A stretch of DNA of 64,000 bases from Halomonas sp. 25-S5 (GTDB taxonomy: Bacteria > Pseudomonadota > Gammaproteobacteria > Pseudomonadales > Halomonadaceae): assembly GCF_029889845.1 (NCBI RefSeq), contig NZ_JARANV010000001.1:62001-126000 (forward strand), written 5' to 3'. Of this stretch, positions 22,936 through 32,260 are shown piece by piece. The position numbers and the translations under genes are program-made. Every line of letters starts with the position of its first letter. Position 1 is the stretch's first letter. The notes below the pieces were generated by a model. The model had not been told where the DNA came from. It worked only from the letters and a program-made list of their open reading frames with translations, and did no database searches.

Positions 22936-23619
22936 ATGACAGAGGGGAGCGCGCCCGCCGAGCGGGGGGCGAGAGAGCAGGGCGAGGCCAACGGGGTGAC
23001 CCGCCAGCGCAACGAGCGCGAGATCCTGGCCGCGGCCGAGCGGGTCTTCGCCCGTCACGGCTACCGGGGGGCGAGCCTCCAGGCCATTGCCGAGCAGGCC
23101 GGCCTGCCCAAGTCCAACGTGCTCTACTACATGGGCAGCAAGCGCGGCCTCTACGTGCGGCTGCTGGAGCGGATGATGGAGCGCTGGAATGCCCTGCTCG
23201 ACGACATCTCGGTGGAGGATGACCCCGCCGAGGTGCTGGAGGCCTTCATCCGCAGCAAGATGCAGCTGTCACGGCGTCATCCGGAGGGCTCGCGCCTGTT
23301 CGCCGCCGAGATCCTCGGCGGTGCGCCCTTTCTCCAGGAGTACCTGCGCGGCGAGCTGCGCGACTGGGTCCAGGCCCGGGCGCGGATATTCGAGCAGTGG
23401 GCCGAGCGCGGTCTGATGGATCCCGTCGACCCGGTGTGGCTGATCTTCCTGATCTGGTCGGCCACCCAGCACTACGCCGACTTCGAGGCCCAGGTGCTGG
23501 GCATCACGGGCCGTGATGCCCTCAGCGATGCCGACGTCGAGGAGATCACCACCTTCCTCACCCGGGTGATCCTCAAGGGATGTGGCATACGCTCCCGGGA
23601 TGCCGAGCCTGCCGCCTGA
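22936..23619 (+). CDS. TetR-family regulator, RutR-like
   Basis: A 227-residue regulator with an N-terminal helix-turn-helix (ASLQAIAEQAGLPKSNVLYYM, about residues 57-77) and a ligand domain with RHPEGSRLFAAEILGGAPFL, which resembles the C-terminal domain of RutR, the pyrimidine/purine-sensing regulator. GAGGTGG precedes the ATG. Its divergent position next to xdhA and the palindrome between them argue that it controls purine degradation. The ligand (uracil, xanthine, hypoxanthine or other) cannot be read from sequence. Its stop lies 8 bp before the hrpB start. Confidence 0.85.
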   Translation: MTEGSAPAERGAREQGEANGVTRQRNEREILAAAERVFARHGYRGASLQAIAEQAGLPKSNVLYYMGSKRGLYVRLLERMMERWNALLDDISVEDDPAEVLEAFIRSKMQLSRRHPEGSRLFAAEILGGAPFLQEYLRGELRDWVQARARIFEQWAERGLMDPVDPVWLIFLIWSATQHYADFEAQVLGITGRDALSDADVEEITTFLTRVILKGCGIRSRDAEPAA

Positions 23620-23626
23620 GCCCGCC

Positions 23627-26059
23627 ATGACGCTGCCCATCGATTCCCGCCTCGACGCCATCCACGATGCCCTCGAGCGGCACCCGCGCGCCCTGCTGGT
23701 GGCAGAACCCGGGGCGGGCAAGACCACCCGGGTGCCGCTGGCGCTGCTCGAGGCCTCCTGGTGCCAGGGCGGCAGGCTGCTGCTGCTGGAGCCACGGCGG
23801 GTCGCGGCACGGCTGGCGGCCGGCTTCATGGCCGAACAGCTCGGCGAGCGGGTGGGAGAGACCGTCGGCTACCGGATGCGCGGCGAGAGCTGGGTGGGCC
23901 CCTCGACCCGCCTGGAGGTGGTCACTCAGGGGGTGCTGACCCGCATGCTCCAGGACGACCCGATGCTCGAGGGCGTGGCCGGGGTGATCTTCGACGAGTT
24001 CCACGAGCGCAGCCTGGAGGCGGACCTGGGCCTGGCACTGACCCTCGATGCCCAGCAGGGGCTGCGCGAGGAGCTGCGCCTGCTGGTGATGTCGGCGACC
24101 CTCGACGTCGAGGCCCTGCTGGGCGTGCTGGGCGAGGCCACGCCGCTGGTCGACTGCCCGGGGCGGAGTTTTCCCGTCGAGACCCGCTACCGGTCGCTGA
24201 GCGGTCGCGAAGACGCGGCGGCCCAGCAGGCCCGGGCGCTGCTCGAGGCCCTTGAACAGCAGGCCGGCGATGCCCTGGTGATCCTGCCCGGGGTGGCGGA
24301 GATCCGTCGGCTGGCGCGGGCGCTTGGCGACCGCGCGCCACAGCTTGCCGTCATGGAACTGCACGGCCGCCTGCCCCTCGAGGCCCAGCGGCGCGCCCTG
24401 CGTCCCGATCCCGAGGGGCGACGGCGGGTGGTGCTGGCCACGGCGATCGCCGAGTCGAGCGTCACGGTGGACGGCGTACGCCTGGTGGTGGATCCCGGCC
24501 AGGAGCGGGTGCCGGTCTTCCAGCCGCGCAGCGGACTCACCCGGCTGGAGACGCGCCGGGTCAACCGGGCCAGCGCCGACCAGCGTCGCGGCCGTGCCGG
24601 TCGCCAGGGGCCTGGCCTCTGTGTGCGGTTATGGGCCGAGGAGCAGCCGCTCATTCCCCACGGCGAGCCCGAGATTCGTCAGGCGGACCTGGCGCCGCTG
24701 GCCTTCGAGCTGGCGCGCTGGGGCCTCAGTGATCCGAATCGACTGGCCTGGGTGACGCCACCGCCTGCCGCGGCGCTGGCCGCCGGTCGTGACCTGCTGT
24801 GTCGGCTGGGCGTGCTGGACGAGACGTTCCTCCTCACCGCGTTGGGGCGTGCCTGCGTGCGCTGGCCGACCCACCCGCGCCTGGCGGTGATGCTGGAGCG
24901 CTCCGTCGCGCTGGCGGCCCGTCCCCTGGCCTGTGCCCTGGTGGCACTGCTCGAGGGACGCGGCCTGGACGGGGAGCGCGACCTCGAGGAGGCCCTTCAG
25001 GCGCGGCTCAAAGCCCCCCGGGAGCATCGCCAGTGGCTGCGCGACGCCGAGCGCCTGGCACGCATCGCCGGCGTGGCACTCAAGGTGACGAGTCTGGCGC
25101 CGCTGGGCGAGCTGCTGGCGCTGGCCTATCCGGAACGGGTGGCGCAACGGCTCGAACCGGGGCGCTTTCGTCTGGCCGGCGGAGGGCTGGCGACCCTTCC
25201 CGAGCGCCACCCCCTGGCCCATGCCGAGCTGCTGGTGGCCGCCGAGCTCGACGGCCAGGCCAGCGGGGCACGCATCTTCCGCGCCGTGGCGCTTTCTCGA
25301 GCGCGGCTCGAAGCGCTCTATCCACAGACCCGGGAGTGGCGGGCACGCCTCGAGTGGTCCGACGATCAGGGGCGCCTGGTGGGCGAGCAGGTGCGTGGCC
25401 TGGGGGCGGTGGTGCTGGAGAGGAAGCCGCTGGCCAGGCTGCCGCCGGAGGCGGTGCGCCGCGCGCTGCTCGAGGCACTGCGTCGCCGAGGGCTGCCGCA
25501 GGACGACGAACTGAGTCAGCTGCAGGGCAGGGTGGCGCTGCTGCGCCGCGTCCTGGGCGAGGCGTGGCCCGACTGGTCGGAAGCGGCCCTGCTGGAAACG
25601 CTCGAGGCGTGGCTGGGCCCGCATCTCGACGGTATCACCCGTCTGGAGGCTGTCGAGCGCCTGCCGCTGGCGCGCCTCCTGCTCGACGGCCTCGACTGGA
25701 CGCTGCGCTCGCGGCTCGATGCGCTGGCACCGCTGCACCTGGCGGTGCCCAGTGGCGCCAGCCATCGGGTCGACTACACGCCGTGCCTGACGGACAAGCC
25801 GCCGGTGCTGGCGGTGAAGCTTCAGGAGTGCTTCGGCTGGCAGGCCTCTCCGCGGGTGGCCGACGGCCGCGAGGCGGTGCTACTGCACCTGCTCTCGCCG
25901 GCGCGTCGCCCGCTGCAGGTCACCGCCGACCTGGCCAGCTTCTGGGCCAATGGCTATGCGGACGTGCGTCGCGAGATGCGCGGTCGCTATCCGAAACATC
26001 CCTGGCCCGAAGACCCCACGACCGCCGAGGCCACCGCGCGGACCAAGCGACGCAGGTGA
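23627..26059 (+). CDS. hrpB: ATP-dependent helicase HrpB
   Basis: An 810-residue DExH helicase. Walker A AEPGAGKTTRVP is near residue 30; motif II is DEFH (VIFDEFHERS), the HrpB-specific variant of DEAH; SATLD and DQRRGRAGRQGPG are motifs III and VI. The C-terminal FWANGYADVRREMRGRYPK is the HrpB_C signature. The first plausible start is the ATG at 23627, since the upstream in-frame stretch lies over the tetR end. The cellular role of HrpB remains poorly defined. It converges on the P-type ATPase gene with an 18-bp gap. Confidence 0.92.
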   Translation: MTLPIDSRLDAIHDALERHPRALLVAEPGAGKTTRVPLALLEASWCQGGRLLLLEPRRVAARLAAGFMAEQLGERVGETVGYRMRGESWVGPSTRLEVVTQGVLTRMLQDDPMLEGVAGVIFDEFHERSLEADLGLALTLDAQQGLREELRLLVMSATLDVEALLGVLGEATPLVDCPGRSFPVETRYRSLSGREDAAAQQARALLEALEQQAGDALVILPGVAEIRRLARALGDRAPQLAVMELHGRLPLEAQRRALRPDPEGRRRVVLATAIAESSVTVDGVRLVVDPGQERVPVFQPRSGLTRLETRRVNRASADQRRGRAGRQGPGLCVRLWAEEQPLIPHGEPEIRQADLAPLAFELARWGLSDPNRLAWVTPPPAAALAAGRDLLCRLGVLDETFLLTALGRACVRWPTHPRLAVMLERSVALAARPLACALVALLEGRGLDGERDLEEALQARLKAPREHRQWLRDAERLARIAGVALKVTSLAPLGELLALAYPERVAQRLEPGRFRLAGGGLATLPERHPLAHAELLVAAELDGQASGARIFRAVALSRARLEALYPQTREWRARLEWSDDQGRLVGEQVRGLGAVVLERKPLARLPPEAVRRALLEALRRRGLPQDDELSQLQGRVALLRRVLGEAWPDWSEAALLETLEAWLGPHLDGITRLEAVERLPLARLLLDGLDWTLRSRLDALAPLHLAVPSGASHRVDYTPCLTDKPPVLAVKLQECFGWQASPRVADGREAVLLHLLSPARRPLQVTADLASFWANGYADVRREMRGRYPKHPWPEDPTTAEATARTKRRR

Positions 26060-26077
26060 GCCCGGCCGCGCCACCGC

Positions 26078-28849
26078 TCAGCGCACCTCGGCGTGCTCTT
26101 GACGCGCTTCGCTGGCGCCTTCGCTCCCGCCATGCCCGCCATGGAGACGGCGCAGCACCCACTTCTCCAGCTCCACCACCAGGAAGATCGCCACGCTGAC
26201 GGCCAGGATCGCCAGCCAGTGGCCGAGCCCCAGGGCGGCGCTGCCGAACACCAGCTGCATGAAGGGCAGGTAGGTCCAGGCGAACTGCAGCGCCATCGCC
26301 AAGGCGATGGCGATCCACACCGGCCGGCTGCCGAACAGCCCCTCGAAGGAGAGCGAGTGGCGGGTCAGGTAGCGGCTGTTGATCAGGTAGGCCGCGCAGC
26401 CGGTGACCAGCATGTTGACGGCACCGGAGCGGGCCAGCTCGATACTGGCGTTCTGACCATTGAAGATCCACGAGAAGACCCCGAACACCCCGAGCAGCAG
26501 CAGCACCGAGACGAACACCACCCGCCACAGCAGGAAGAGGTCGAGTAGCGGGGCGGCGGGGTCCCGGGGGGCGCGGTGCATCAGGTCCCGCTCGCCGGCC
26601 TCGAACGCCAGCGCCAGGCCCAGGGTCACCGCCACCACCATATTGACCCACAGCGCCTGCAGCGGGGTGACCGGCAGCAGGCTGCCGGCCAGCACGGCGA
26701 GCATGATGGCCAGCCCCTGGGCGCCATTGGTGGGCAACAGGAAGGTGATGGTCTTGCGGATGTTGTCATAGACCTTGCGCCCCTCGCGGATGGCACGAAC
26801 GATGGTGGCGAAGTTGTCGTCGGCGAGCACCATCTCGGCGGCCTCCTTGGCGGCCTCGGTGCCCTGGATGCCCATGGCCACGCCGACGTCGGCGCGCTTC
26901 AGCGCCGGGCCGTCGTTGACCCCGTCACCGGTCATGGCACAGACGCCGCCCTTCGCCTGCATGGCGGTGACCAGGCGCAGCTTGTGCTCCGGTGAGGCGC
27001 GGGCATAGACGTCCACGTCGAGGATGATGTCCTCGAGCTCGGCGTCGGACATGGCCTCGATCTCGTGCCCGCTCAGGGCGCGCTCGGTATGGGCGAAGCC
27101 CAGCTGCTCGGCGATGGCACGGGCGGTGACGGCATGGTCGCCGGTGACCATGACCGGACGGATGCCCGCCGCGAGGCAGTCCTTCACCGCTTCGATGGCC
27201 TCGTCCCGGGGCGGGTCTTGCAGGCCCACCAGGCCCAGCAGCACCAGGCCATCCTCGGCATGGGCGTCGGTCAGGTCGGTGATGCCGTCGGCGCGCTTCT
27301 CGGCCAGGGCGAGCACCCGCAGGCCGCGTTCGGAAAGGGCCTGGATACGCGCCTCCCAGTCGCCACGATCGAGGTCGGCCTCGCCCGACTCGGTGCGTAC
27401 CCGGTGGCACATCTGCAGCAGCCGGTCCGGTGCGCCCTTGACCAGCAGGTAGGGCTCGCCGTCCATCCTATGGAGGGTGGCCATGTACTTGCGTTCGGAC
27501 TCGAAGGGAATGGCATCATGGCGGTCGTGGTCACCGCGCAGCTCGCCCGCCTTCAGGCCGGCCTTGGCGGCCGCCACCACCAGGGCGCCCTCGGTGGGAT
27601 CGCCGTGGATCCGCCAGCGTCCCTCGTCCCGGGCGAGCTCGGCGTTGTTGCACAGCACGCCGACCTTCAGGAAGTGGCGAAGGGCATGATGGTCGTCGAG
27701 GTCCAGGGGCGCATCGAGCGGCTCACCATCGCGAACCCGGTGGAAGGCGCCTTCGGGCTCGAAGCCCGTGCCATCGATACGCACTTCGCCCTCGGGCAGG
27801 CAGATCGCACGGGCGGTCATCTCGTTACGCGTCAGGGTGCCGGTCTTGTCGGAGAAGATGGTGGAGATCGAGCCCAGGGTTTCCACCGCGGGCAGCCGGC
27901 GGATGATGGCGTGCTGGCGGGCCATGGCCTGCACCCCCAGGGCGAGGCCGATGGTGACGATGGCCGGCATGCCCTCGGGGATGGCGGCCACCGCCAGGCC
28001 CACGGCGGCCATGAACATGTCGCTGGCGGACTCGCCATGGACCAGCACGCCGAAGGCCGCGGTGAGCACTGCCGCCCCCATGATGAACAGCGCCAGCACC
28101 CGCCCGGCCCGGTCGAGCTGCTGGAGCAGGGGCGTCCTGAGCTTCTCGACACCGCGCAACATCTCGGAGATGCGGCCGATCTCGGTGTGATCGCCGGTCT
28201 CGACCACCAGTCCCCGGGCATTGCCCTGGACCACGAGGGTGCCGGCATAGGCCATGCAGGCCCGCTCGGCCAGGTCGGTTGTCTCGTCCACGGCGGCGAC
28301 CGCCTTGTCCACCGGGGTGGACTCCCCGGTCAGCGCCGCCTCCTCGTCGCGCAGCCGCCGCGCCTCCAGCAGGCGCAGGTCGGCGGGCACCCGGTCGCCG
28401 CTCTCCATCAGCACGATATCGCCCGGCACCAGCTCCTCGGCCGGGATCTCCCGTCGCTTGCCGCCGCGCACCACCTGGGCCCGCGGGGAAAGCATGTCGC
28501 GGATGCTGTCCAGGGCCTGCTCGGCCTTGCCCTCCTGGATGAAGCCGATCAGCGCGATGATCAGTACCACGCCGAGGATGGCGATGGCATCCAGCGTATG
28601 GCCGAGACCGAGGCTCGCTACGGCCGCGACCAGCAGGATCACCATCAGGATGTTGTTGAACTGATCGAGCAGGCGCCTCCAGGCTGGCCGGCCCTTGGCC
28701 TGCTGCAGCCGGTTCGGTCCGTGACGGTCCAGGCGGGCCCTGGCCTGGTCCTCGCCGAGGCCCTCGCGGGTCGTGTCGAGTTGCCCGAGGGCCTCCTCGG
28801 GGGTCATGGCATGCCAGTGACGGCGAGCCTCGGGGGCATGCTTGGGCAT
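26078..28849 (-). CDS. P-type cation-transporting ATPase (P2 type)
   Basis: A 923-residue ion pump. An N-terminal cation-ATPase domain (HWHAMTPEEALGQLD), paired membrane helices, the actuator motif LTGEST, the phosphorylation site SDKTGTLTRNEMTA (Asp near residue 336) and hinge TGDGVNDGPALKRADVGVAMG are all intact, with a C-terminal six-helix cation ATPase domain. The helix-4 motif AIPEGMPAIV places it with P2 (Ca/Na/K-like) pumps, not heavy-metal P1B pumps: there is no CPC motif or N-terminal metal-binding domain. The ion is not predictable with confidence; Ca2+ or Na+ are candidates. Confidence 0.88.
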   Translation of the reverse strand: MPKHAPEARRHWHAMTPEEALGQLDTTREGLGEDQARARLDRHGPNRLQQAKGRPAWRRLLDQFNNILMVILLVAAVASLGLGHTLDAIAILGVVLIIALIGFIQEGKAEQALDSIRDMLSPRAQVVRGGKRREIPAEELVPGDIVLMESGDRVPADLRLLEARRLRDEEAALTGESTPVDKAVAAVDETTDLAERACMAYAGTLVVQGNARGLVVETGDHTEIGRISEMLRGVEKLRTPLLQQLDRAGRVLALFIMGAAVLTAAFGVLVHGESASDMFMAAVGLAVAAIPEGMPAIVTIGLALGVQAMARQHAIIRRLPAVETLGSISTIFSDKTGTLTRNEMTARAICLPEGEVRIDGTGFEPEGAFHRVRDGEPLDAPLDLDDHHALRHFLKVGVLCNNAELARDEGRWRIHGDPTEGALVVAAAKAGLKAGELRGDHDRHDAIPFESERKYMATLHRMDGEPYLLVKGAPDRLLQMCHRVRTESGEADLDRGDWEARIQALSERGLRVLALAEKRADGITDLTDAHAEDGLVLLGLVGLQDPPRDEAIEAVKDCLAAGIRPVMVTGDHAVTARAIAEQLGFAHTERALSGHEIEAMSDAELEDIILDVDVYARASPEHKLRLVTAMQAKGGVCAMTGDGVNDGPALKRADVGVAMGIQGTEAAKEAAEMVLADDNFATIVRAIREGRKVYDNIRKTITFLLPTNGAQGLAIMLAVLAGSLLPVTPLQALWVNMVVAVTLGLALAFEAGERDLMHRAPRDPAAPLLDLFLLWRVVFVSVLLLLGVFGVFSWIFNGQNASIELARSGAVNMLVTGCAAYLINSRYLTRHSLSFEGLFGSRPVWIAIALAMALQFAWTYLPFMQLVFGSAALGLGHWLAILAVSVAIFLVVELEKWVLRRLHGGHGGSEGASEARQEHAEVR

Positions 28850-28893
28850 CTCTTACCTCCGTGCCGGGAGAGTAGACCCGTACAGATGTAGCA

Positions 28894-28910
28894 CACTGCA
28901 TGCTGCAGTG
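28894..28910. promoter_or_regulatory. Inverted repeat upstream of the P-type ATPase
   Basis: A perfect 7-bp inverted repeat CACTGCA-TGC-TGCAGTG lies 45 bp upstream of the ATPase start in the 225-bp divergent gap before rluF. Half-site GCAGTG recurs once more just after it. It looks like a regulator-binding site; the protein is unknown. Confidence 0.35.
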
Positions 28911-29074
28911 CAGTGATCCCGGGCAAGATCCTCCCGACACGTCCCTGTCGCCCGGGACAAGAAGGCCGGGGGAGCGGGGGCCGGCTCACTGGTCGTGAGG
29001 CGGTACACCCCTTACACTGCCCGGCTACGTGCCGTGCCACCTCGGCCCCTTCCTCCCCGTCCCGGACGCGTCCC

Positions 29075-30106
29075 ATGGCCCAGACCCTCTCGAAACGGAT
29101 CAACAAGTACATCAGCGAGAGCGGGCTGTGCTCGAGGCGAGAAGCCGACCGCTACATCGAGCAGGGCAACGTGCGGATCGACGGCCGGCGCGCCACCCCC
29201 GGTGACCAGGTGTTCCCGAGCAGCGTGGTCAAGGTCAACGGCCGGGTCGTCGAGCCCCTGGCGCTTGAGGAAGAGGATCTGGTGTTCATCGCCCTCAACA
29301 AGCCGGTGGGCATCGTCAGCACCACGGATCCCGTCGAGAAGGCCAATATCGTCGACTTCGTCAAGCACGGCGCGCGGATCTTTCCCATCGGCCGGCTGGA
29401 CAAGGATTCCCAGGGGCTGATCTTCCTGACCAACAACGGTGACCTGGTCAACCGCATCCTGAGGGCGAGCAACCAGCACGAGAAGGAGTACCGGGTCACC
29501 GTCAACAAGCCGATCACCGATGACTTCATTGTCGGCATGGGCGCGGGCGTACCGATCCTCGGCGAGGTCACCAAAAAGTGCCGGGTGGTCAAGGAGTCCC
29601 GCTTCGTCTTCAATATTACCCTGGTACAGGGGCTCAACCGCCAGATCCGCCGCATGTGCGAGGTGTTCGGCTACGAGGTCGTGAAGCTCGAGCGGATCCG
29701 CATCATGAACGTGTCCCTCGACGGGCTGGCGACGGGGGACTGGCGGGACCTGACGGCAAAAGAGGTGGCGACGATCCTCGCCATGACCGAACACTCCTCC
29801 TCGGAAGCCCAGGCGCCCGGCCGCCGGTCGGCCCGACGCCAGGCGGGCAAGGGCGCCAGGGCCGGCGCCGGCAAGTCGGGTGCCGGAAAGCCTGGCAGGA
29901 GCCGTCGCGGCGAGGGCGGGAAGGCCACAGCGGGCAAGGTCGCCAAGCGCAAGGCAGGCGGCAAGGAGGCACATGGCAAGTCCCACGGTGCCCAGCCGGC
30001 GTCGGCCGGCAAGACGCCCAGGTATCAGAAACCGGGGGCCAAGCCGTCGAAGGGGGGCCGCCCGAAGGCCGCCGGCCCCTCCCGCAAGCCCCGGGGCAGG
30101 AAGTAG
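29075..30106 (+). CDS. rluF: 23S rRNA pseudouridine synthase RluF
   Basis: A 343-residue pseudouridine synthase that modifies U2604 (and U2605 context) of 23S rRNA in the family's studied members. An N-terminal S4 RNA-binding domain (about residues 5-60, [19 protein letters not shown]) is followed by the RsuA/RluB-type catalytic core with [14 protein letters not shown], whose Asp is catalytic, and [15 protein letters not shown]. Residues from about 250 onward are a ~90-residue Lys/Gly/Ala/Arg-rich basic tail absent from E. coli RluF (290 residues). The start ATG 29075 begins [13 protein letters not shown]; a frame reaching 28913 is non-coding in character. Confidence 0.9.
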   Translation: MAQTLSKRINKYISESGLCSRREADRYIEQGNVRIDGRRATPGDQVFPSSVVKVNGRVVEPLALEEEDLVFIALNKPVGIVSTTDPVEKANIVDFVKHGARIFPIGRLDKDSQGLIFLTNNGDLVNRILRASNQHEKEYRVTVNKPITDDFIVGMGAGVPILGEVTKKCRVVKESRFVFNITLVQGLNRQIRRMCEVFGYEVVKLERIRIMNVSLDGLATGDWRDLTAKEVATILAMTEHSSSEAQAPGRRSARRQAGKGARAGAGKSGAGKPGRSRRGEGGKATAGKVAKRKAGGKEAHGKSHGAQPASAGKTPRYQKPGAKPSKGGRPKAAGPSRKPRGRK

Positions 30107-30129
30107 CCGCGGCCGCCATGAGGAGAGCC

Positions 30130-30729
30130 ATGAACGACCCACGCCTGCAGAGCCCCGCCGCGGCTCGCAATCGACAGCCGATCCTCGAGGTCCTCCGGCA
30201 GGTACTGCCCGAACGTGCCCGGGTGCTGGAACTGGCCAGCGGCAGTGGCGAGCACGCCATGCACCTTGCCGGCGCCGTCCCCGGCTGGACCTGGCAGCCC
30301 AGCGACCCCAATCCTCGCGCACTGGCCTCCATCGCCGCCTGGCGGGAGGCCGCGGGGCTGGCGAACCTGCGTGAGCCCCGGCAGTTGGACGTGACCGACG
30401 ACTGGCCGGCGGAGCGCTTCGAGGCCGTGGTGGCCATCAACCTGCTGCATATCTCGCCCTGGGCGGTCACCGAGGCGCTGATGGCAGGGGCCGGTGGCTC
30501 TCTGGTGCCCAGCGGCGTGCTCTACCTCTACGGCCCGTTCAGGCGAGAGGGGTGCCCTACGGCGCCCAGCAATGCGGCCTTCGATGCAGACCTCCGGGCC
30601 CGCGACCCGCGCTGGGGCATCCGTGACCTTGACGACGTCACGGTCGAAGCCGAGCGCCATGGACTGATGCTCGACAAGGTGGTGGAGATGCCGGCCAACA
30701 ATCTCAGCCTGGTATTTCGCCGCTCATAG
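30130..30729 (+). CDS. DUF938 class I SAM-dependent methyltransferase-like protein
   Basis: A 199-residue protein of the DUF938 family. The SAM-binding motif LELASGSGEHAMHLA is near residue 35, followed by WQPSDPNP and INLLHISPW, all typical of this family. The substrate is not known. AGGAGA lies just before the chosen ATG (30130); an ATG at 30118 is an alternative that would add MRRA. The gene follows rluF by 23 bases on the same strand. A longer frame upstream overlaps rluF and is an artefact of high GC. Confidence 0.82.
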   Translation: MNDPRLQSPAAARNRQPILEVLRQVLPERARVLELASGSGEHAMHLAGAVPGWTWQPSDPNPRALASIAAWREAAGLANLREPRQLDVTDDWPAERFEAVVAINLLHISPWAVTEALMAGAGGSLVPSGVLYLYGPFRREGCPTAPSNAAFDADLRARDPRWGIRDLDDVTVEAERHGLMLDKVVEMPANNLSLVFRRS

Positions 30730-30750
30730 CACCGGCACCTGGCAGAGGCG

Positions 30751-30942
30751 TCATTCGAGAATCTCGCCGGGCTCGCGGTACTCAACGCCCTCGGCCTGGC
30801 GCTCCTCGCGGGTCTTGGTCTCGTCCTCGGCGGGTACGCCCCACACGGTTTCCCGGCGGCCGTCTTCCCAGGTGTAGGTGGTGCAGCCGGCCAGCAGGGC
30901 CATGGCGAGCAGGCCGGCGACAGGCGCTATCCATCGATGCAT
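30751..30942 (-). CDS. Small putative lipoprotein
   Basis: A 63-residue protein whose first 21 residues, MHRWIAPVAGLLAMALLAGC, form a lipoprotein signal peptide with a LAGC lipobox. The mature part (~43 residues) is short, charged and ends EPGEILE. AGGGAG lies 7 bases before the ATG. It is downstream of the TRAP transporter on the same strand, 58 bp from dctM, and convergent with the methyltransferase gene. Function unknown. Confidence 0.75.
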   Translation of the reverse strand: MHRWIAPVAGLLAMALLAGCTTYTWEDGRRETVWGVPAEDETKTREERQAEGVEYREPGEILE

Positions 30943-31000
30943 CGGGAACTCCCTGTAGTGGGTGATCAAGCGGTTGGGTGATATCGCTGCCTGGGTGACC

Positions 31001-32260
31001 CTAGCCGGAGAGGCCCAGCAGGATCGGCACATAGACCACCAGCAGCAGTACGGCGACCAGTCCCAGCAGGTAGGGAATGATGGCGTGGGTGATGCGCTCC
31101 AGTGGCAGTCGGGTGACCGAGGAGGCCACATAGAGGTTGATCGCCACCGGTGGGGTGATCATGCCGATGGCCAGCCCCACCACGATGATCAGGCCGAAGT
31201 GGATGGGATCGATGCCCAGCCGGGTGACCAGCGGCAGCAACACCGGGGTGAGGATGATCAGCGCACTGGCCGTCTCGATGAACACCCCGGTGAGCAGGAT
31301 CACCGCCACCACCAGCAGCATGATCACATAGGGGTCGGTGGACAGCGACAGCACCGCCTGGGCGATGGCGCCGGGGACCTGCCAGCTGGAGAGCGTCCAG
31401 CTGAGTACTGCCGAGGTGGCGATCACCAGCATGATCACCGAGGTGGTGATCGCCGAGCGGATCAGGATGCGGTAGATCTCGGCGAGGCTCAGGTCGCGGT
31501 AGACGAAAAGCGACACCAGCAGGGCGTAGTTGACCGCCACCACGGCCGCCTCGCTGGGAGTGAACACGCCGGAAAAGATGCCGCCGAGGATGATCACCGG
31601 GGTCGCGAGGCCCCAGCTCGCGCTCCTGAAGGTGCGCCAGATGGTGGCCGGCGAGAAGGCCGTGCCGCGCGGGTAGTTGCGCCGGTAGGCCTGGACGATG
31701 GCGATGGTGGCAAGCCCCAGGCCCATGGCGATACCCGGCAGGATGCCGCTGAGGAACAGCTTGGACACCGACTGCTGGGCGATCACCGCATAGATGATCA
31801 TCGGCACCGAGGGCGGAATCACCACCCCGATGGTGCCGCTGGCGGCGATCAGGCTGGCCGCCGAGGCGGGCTCGTAGCCCTTCTTGCGCAGTTCGGGCAC
31901 CAGGCTCGCGCCCACCGCGGCGGTGGTGGCGGCTCCGGAGCCGGAGATGGCGGCGAAGAACATGCCGGCGCCCACCGAGACGATGGAGAGGCCGCCCTTG
32001 AGGAAGCCGAACAGCGAATCGGCGAAGGCCACCAGTTTCTCGCTCACCTTGCCCTGGGCCATCAGGTCGCCGGCGAGGATGAACATCGGCACCGCCACCA
32101 GGGCGAAGGAGTTGATGCCCTGGAACATCTGCTGGGGCACCACCATCAGTGGTACGTCCTGGGCATGGAGCGCCACCAGGGCGCTGGCGCCGATGGCCAG
32201 GGCGATGGGCACGCCGAGCAGCATGAAGACCAGGAACAGCACGAAGAGCAGGGCGGTCAT
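31001..32260 (-). CDS. dctM: TRAP transporter large permease (DctM)
   Basis: A 419-residue inner-membrane subunit with about 12 hydrophobic segments, the DctM family signature ISGSGAATTAAVGASLVPEL and a second SGTIGVVIPPSVPMIIYAV. This subunit forms the Na+-coupled transport path of tripartite ATP-independent periplasmic transporters. Its ATG overlaps the dctQ stop by 4 bases (ATGA). The substrate cannot be deduced from this subunit. Confidence 0.92.
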   Translation of the reverse strand: MTALLFVLFLVFMLLGVPIALAIGASALVALHAQDVPLMVVPQQMFQGINSFALVAVPMFILAGDLMAQGKVSEKLVAFADSLFGFLKGGLSIVSVGAGMFFAAISGSGAATTAAVGASLVPELRKKGYEPASAASLIAASGTIGVVIPPSVPMIIYAVIAQQSVSKLFLSGILPGIAMGLGLATIAIVQAYRRNYPRGTAFSPATIWRTFRSASWGLATPVIILGGIFSGVFTPSEAAVVAVNYALLVSLFVYRDLSLAEIYRILIRSAITTSVIMLVIATSAVLSWTLSSWQVPGAIAQAVLSLSTDPYVIMLLVVAVILLTGVFIETASALIILTPVLLPLVTRLGIDPIHFGLIIVVGLAIGMITPPVAINLYVASSVTRLPLERITHAIIPYLLGLVAVLLLVVYVPILLGLSG

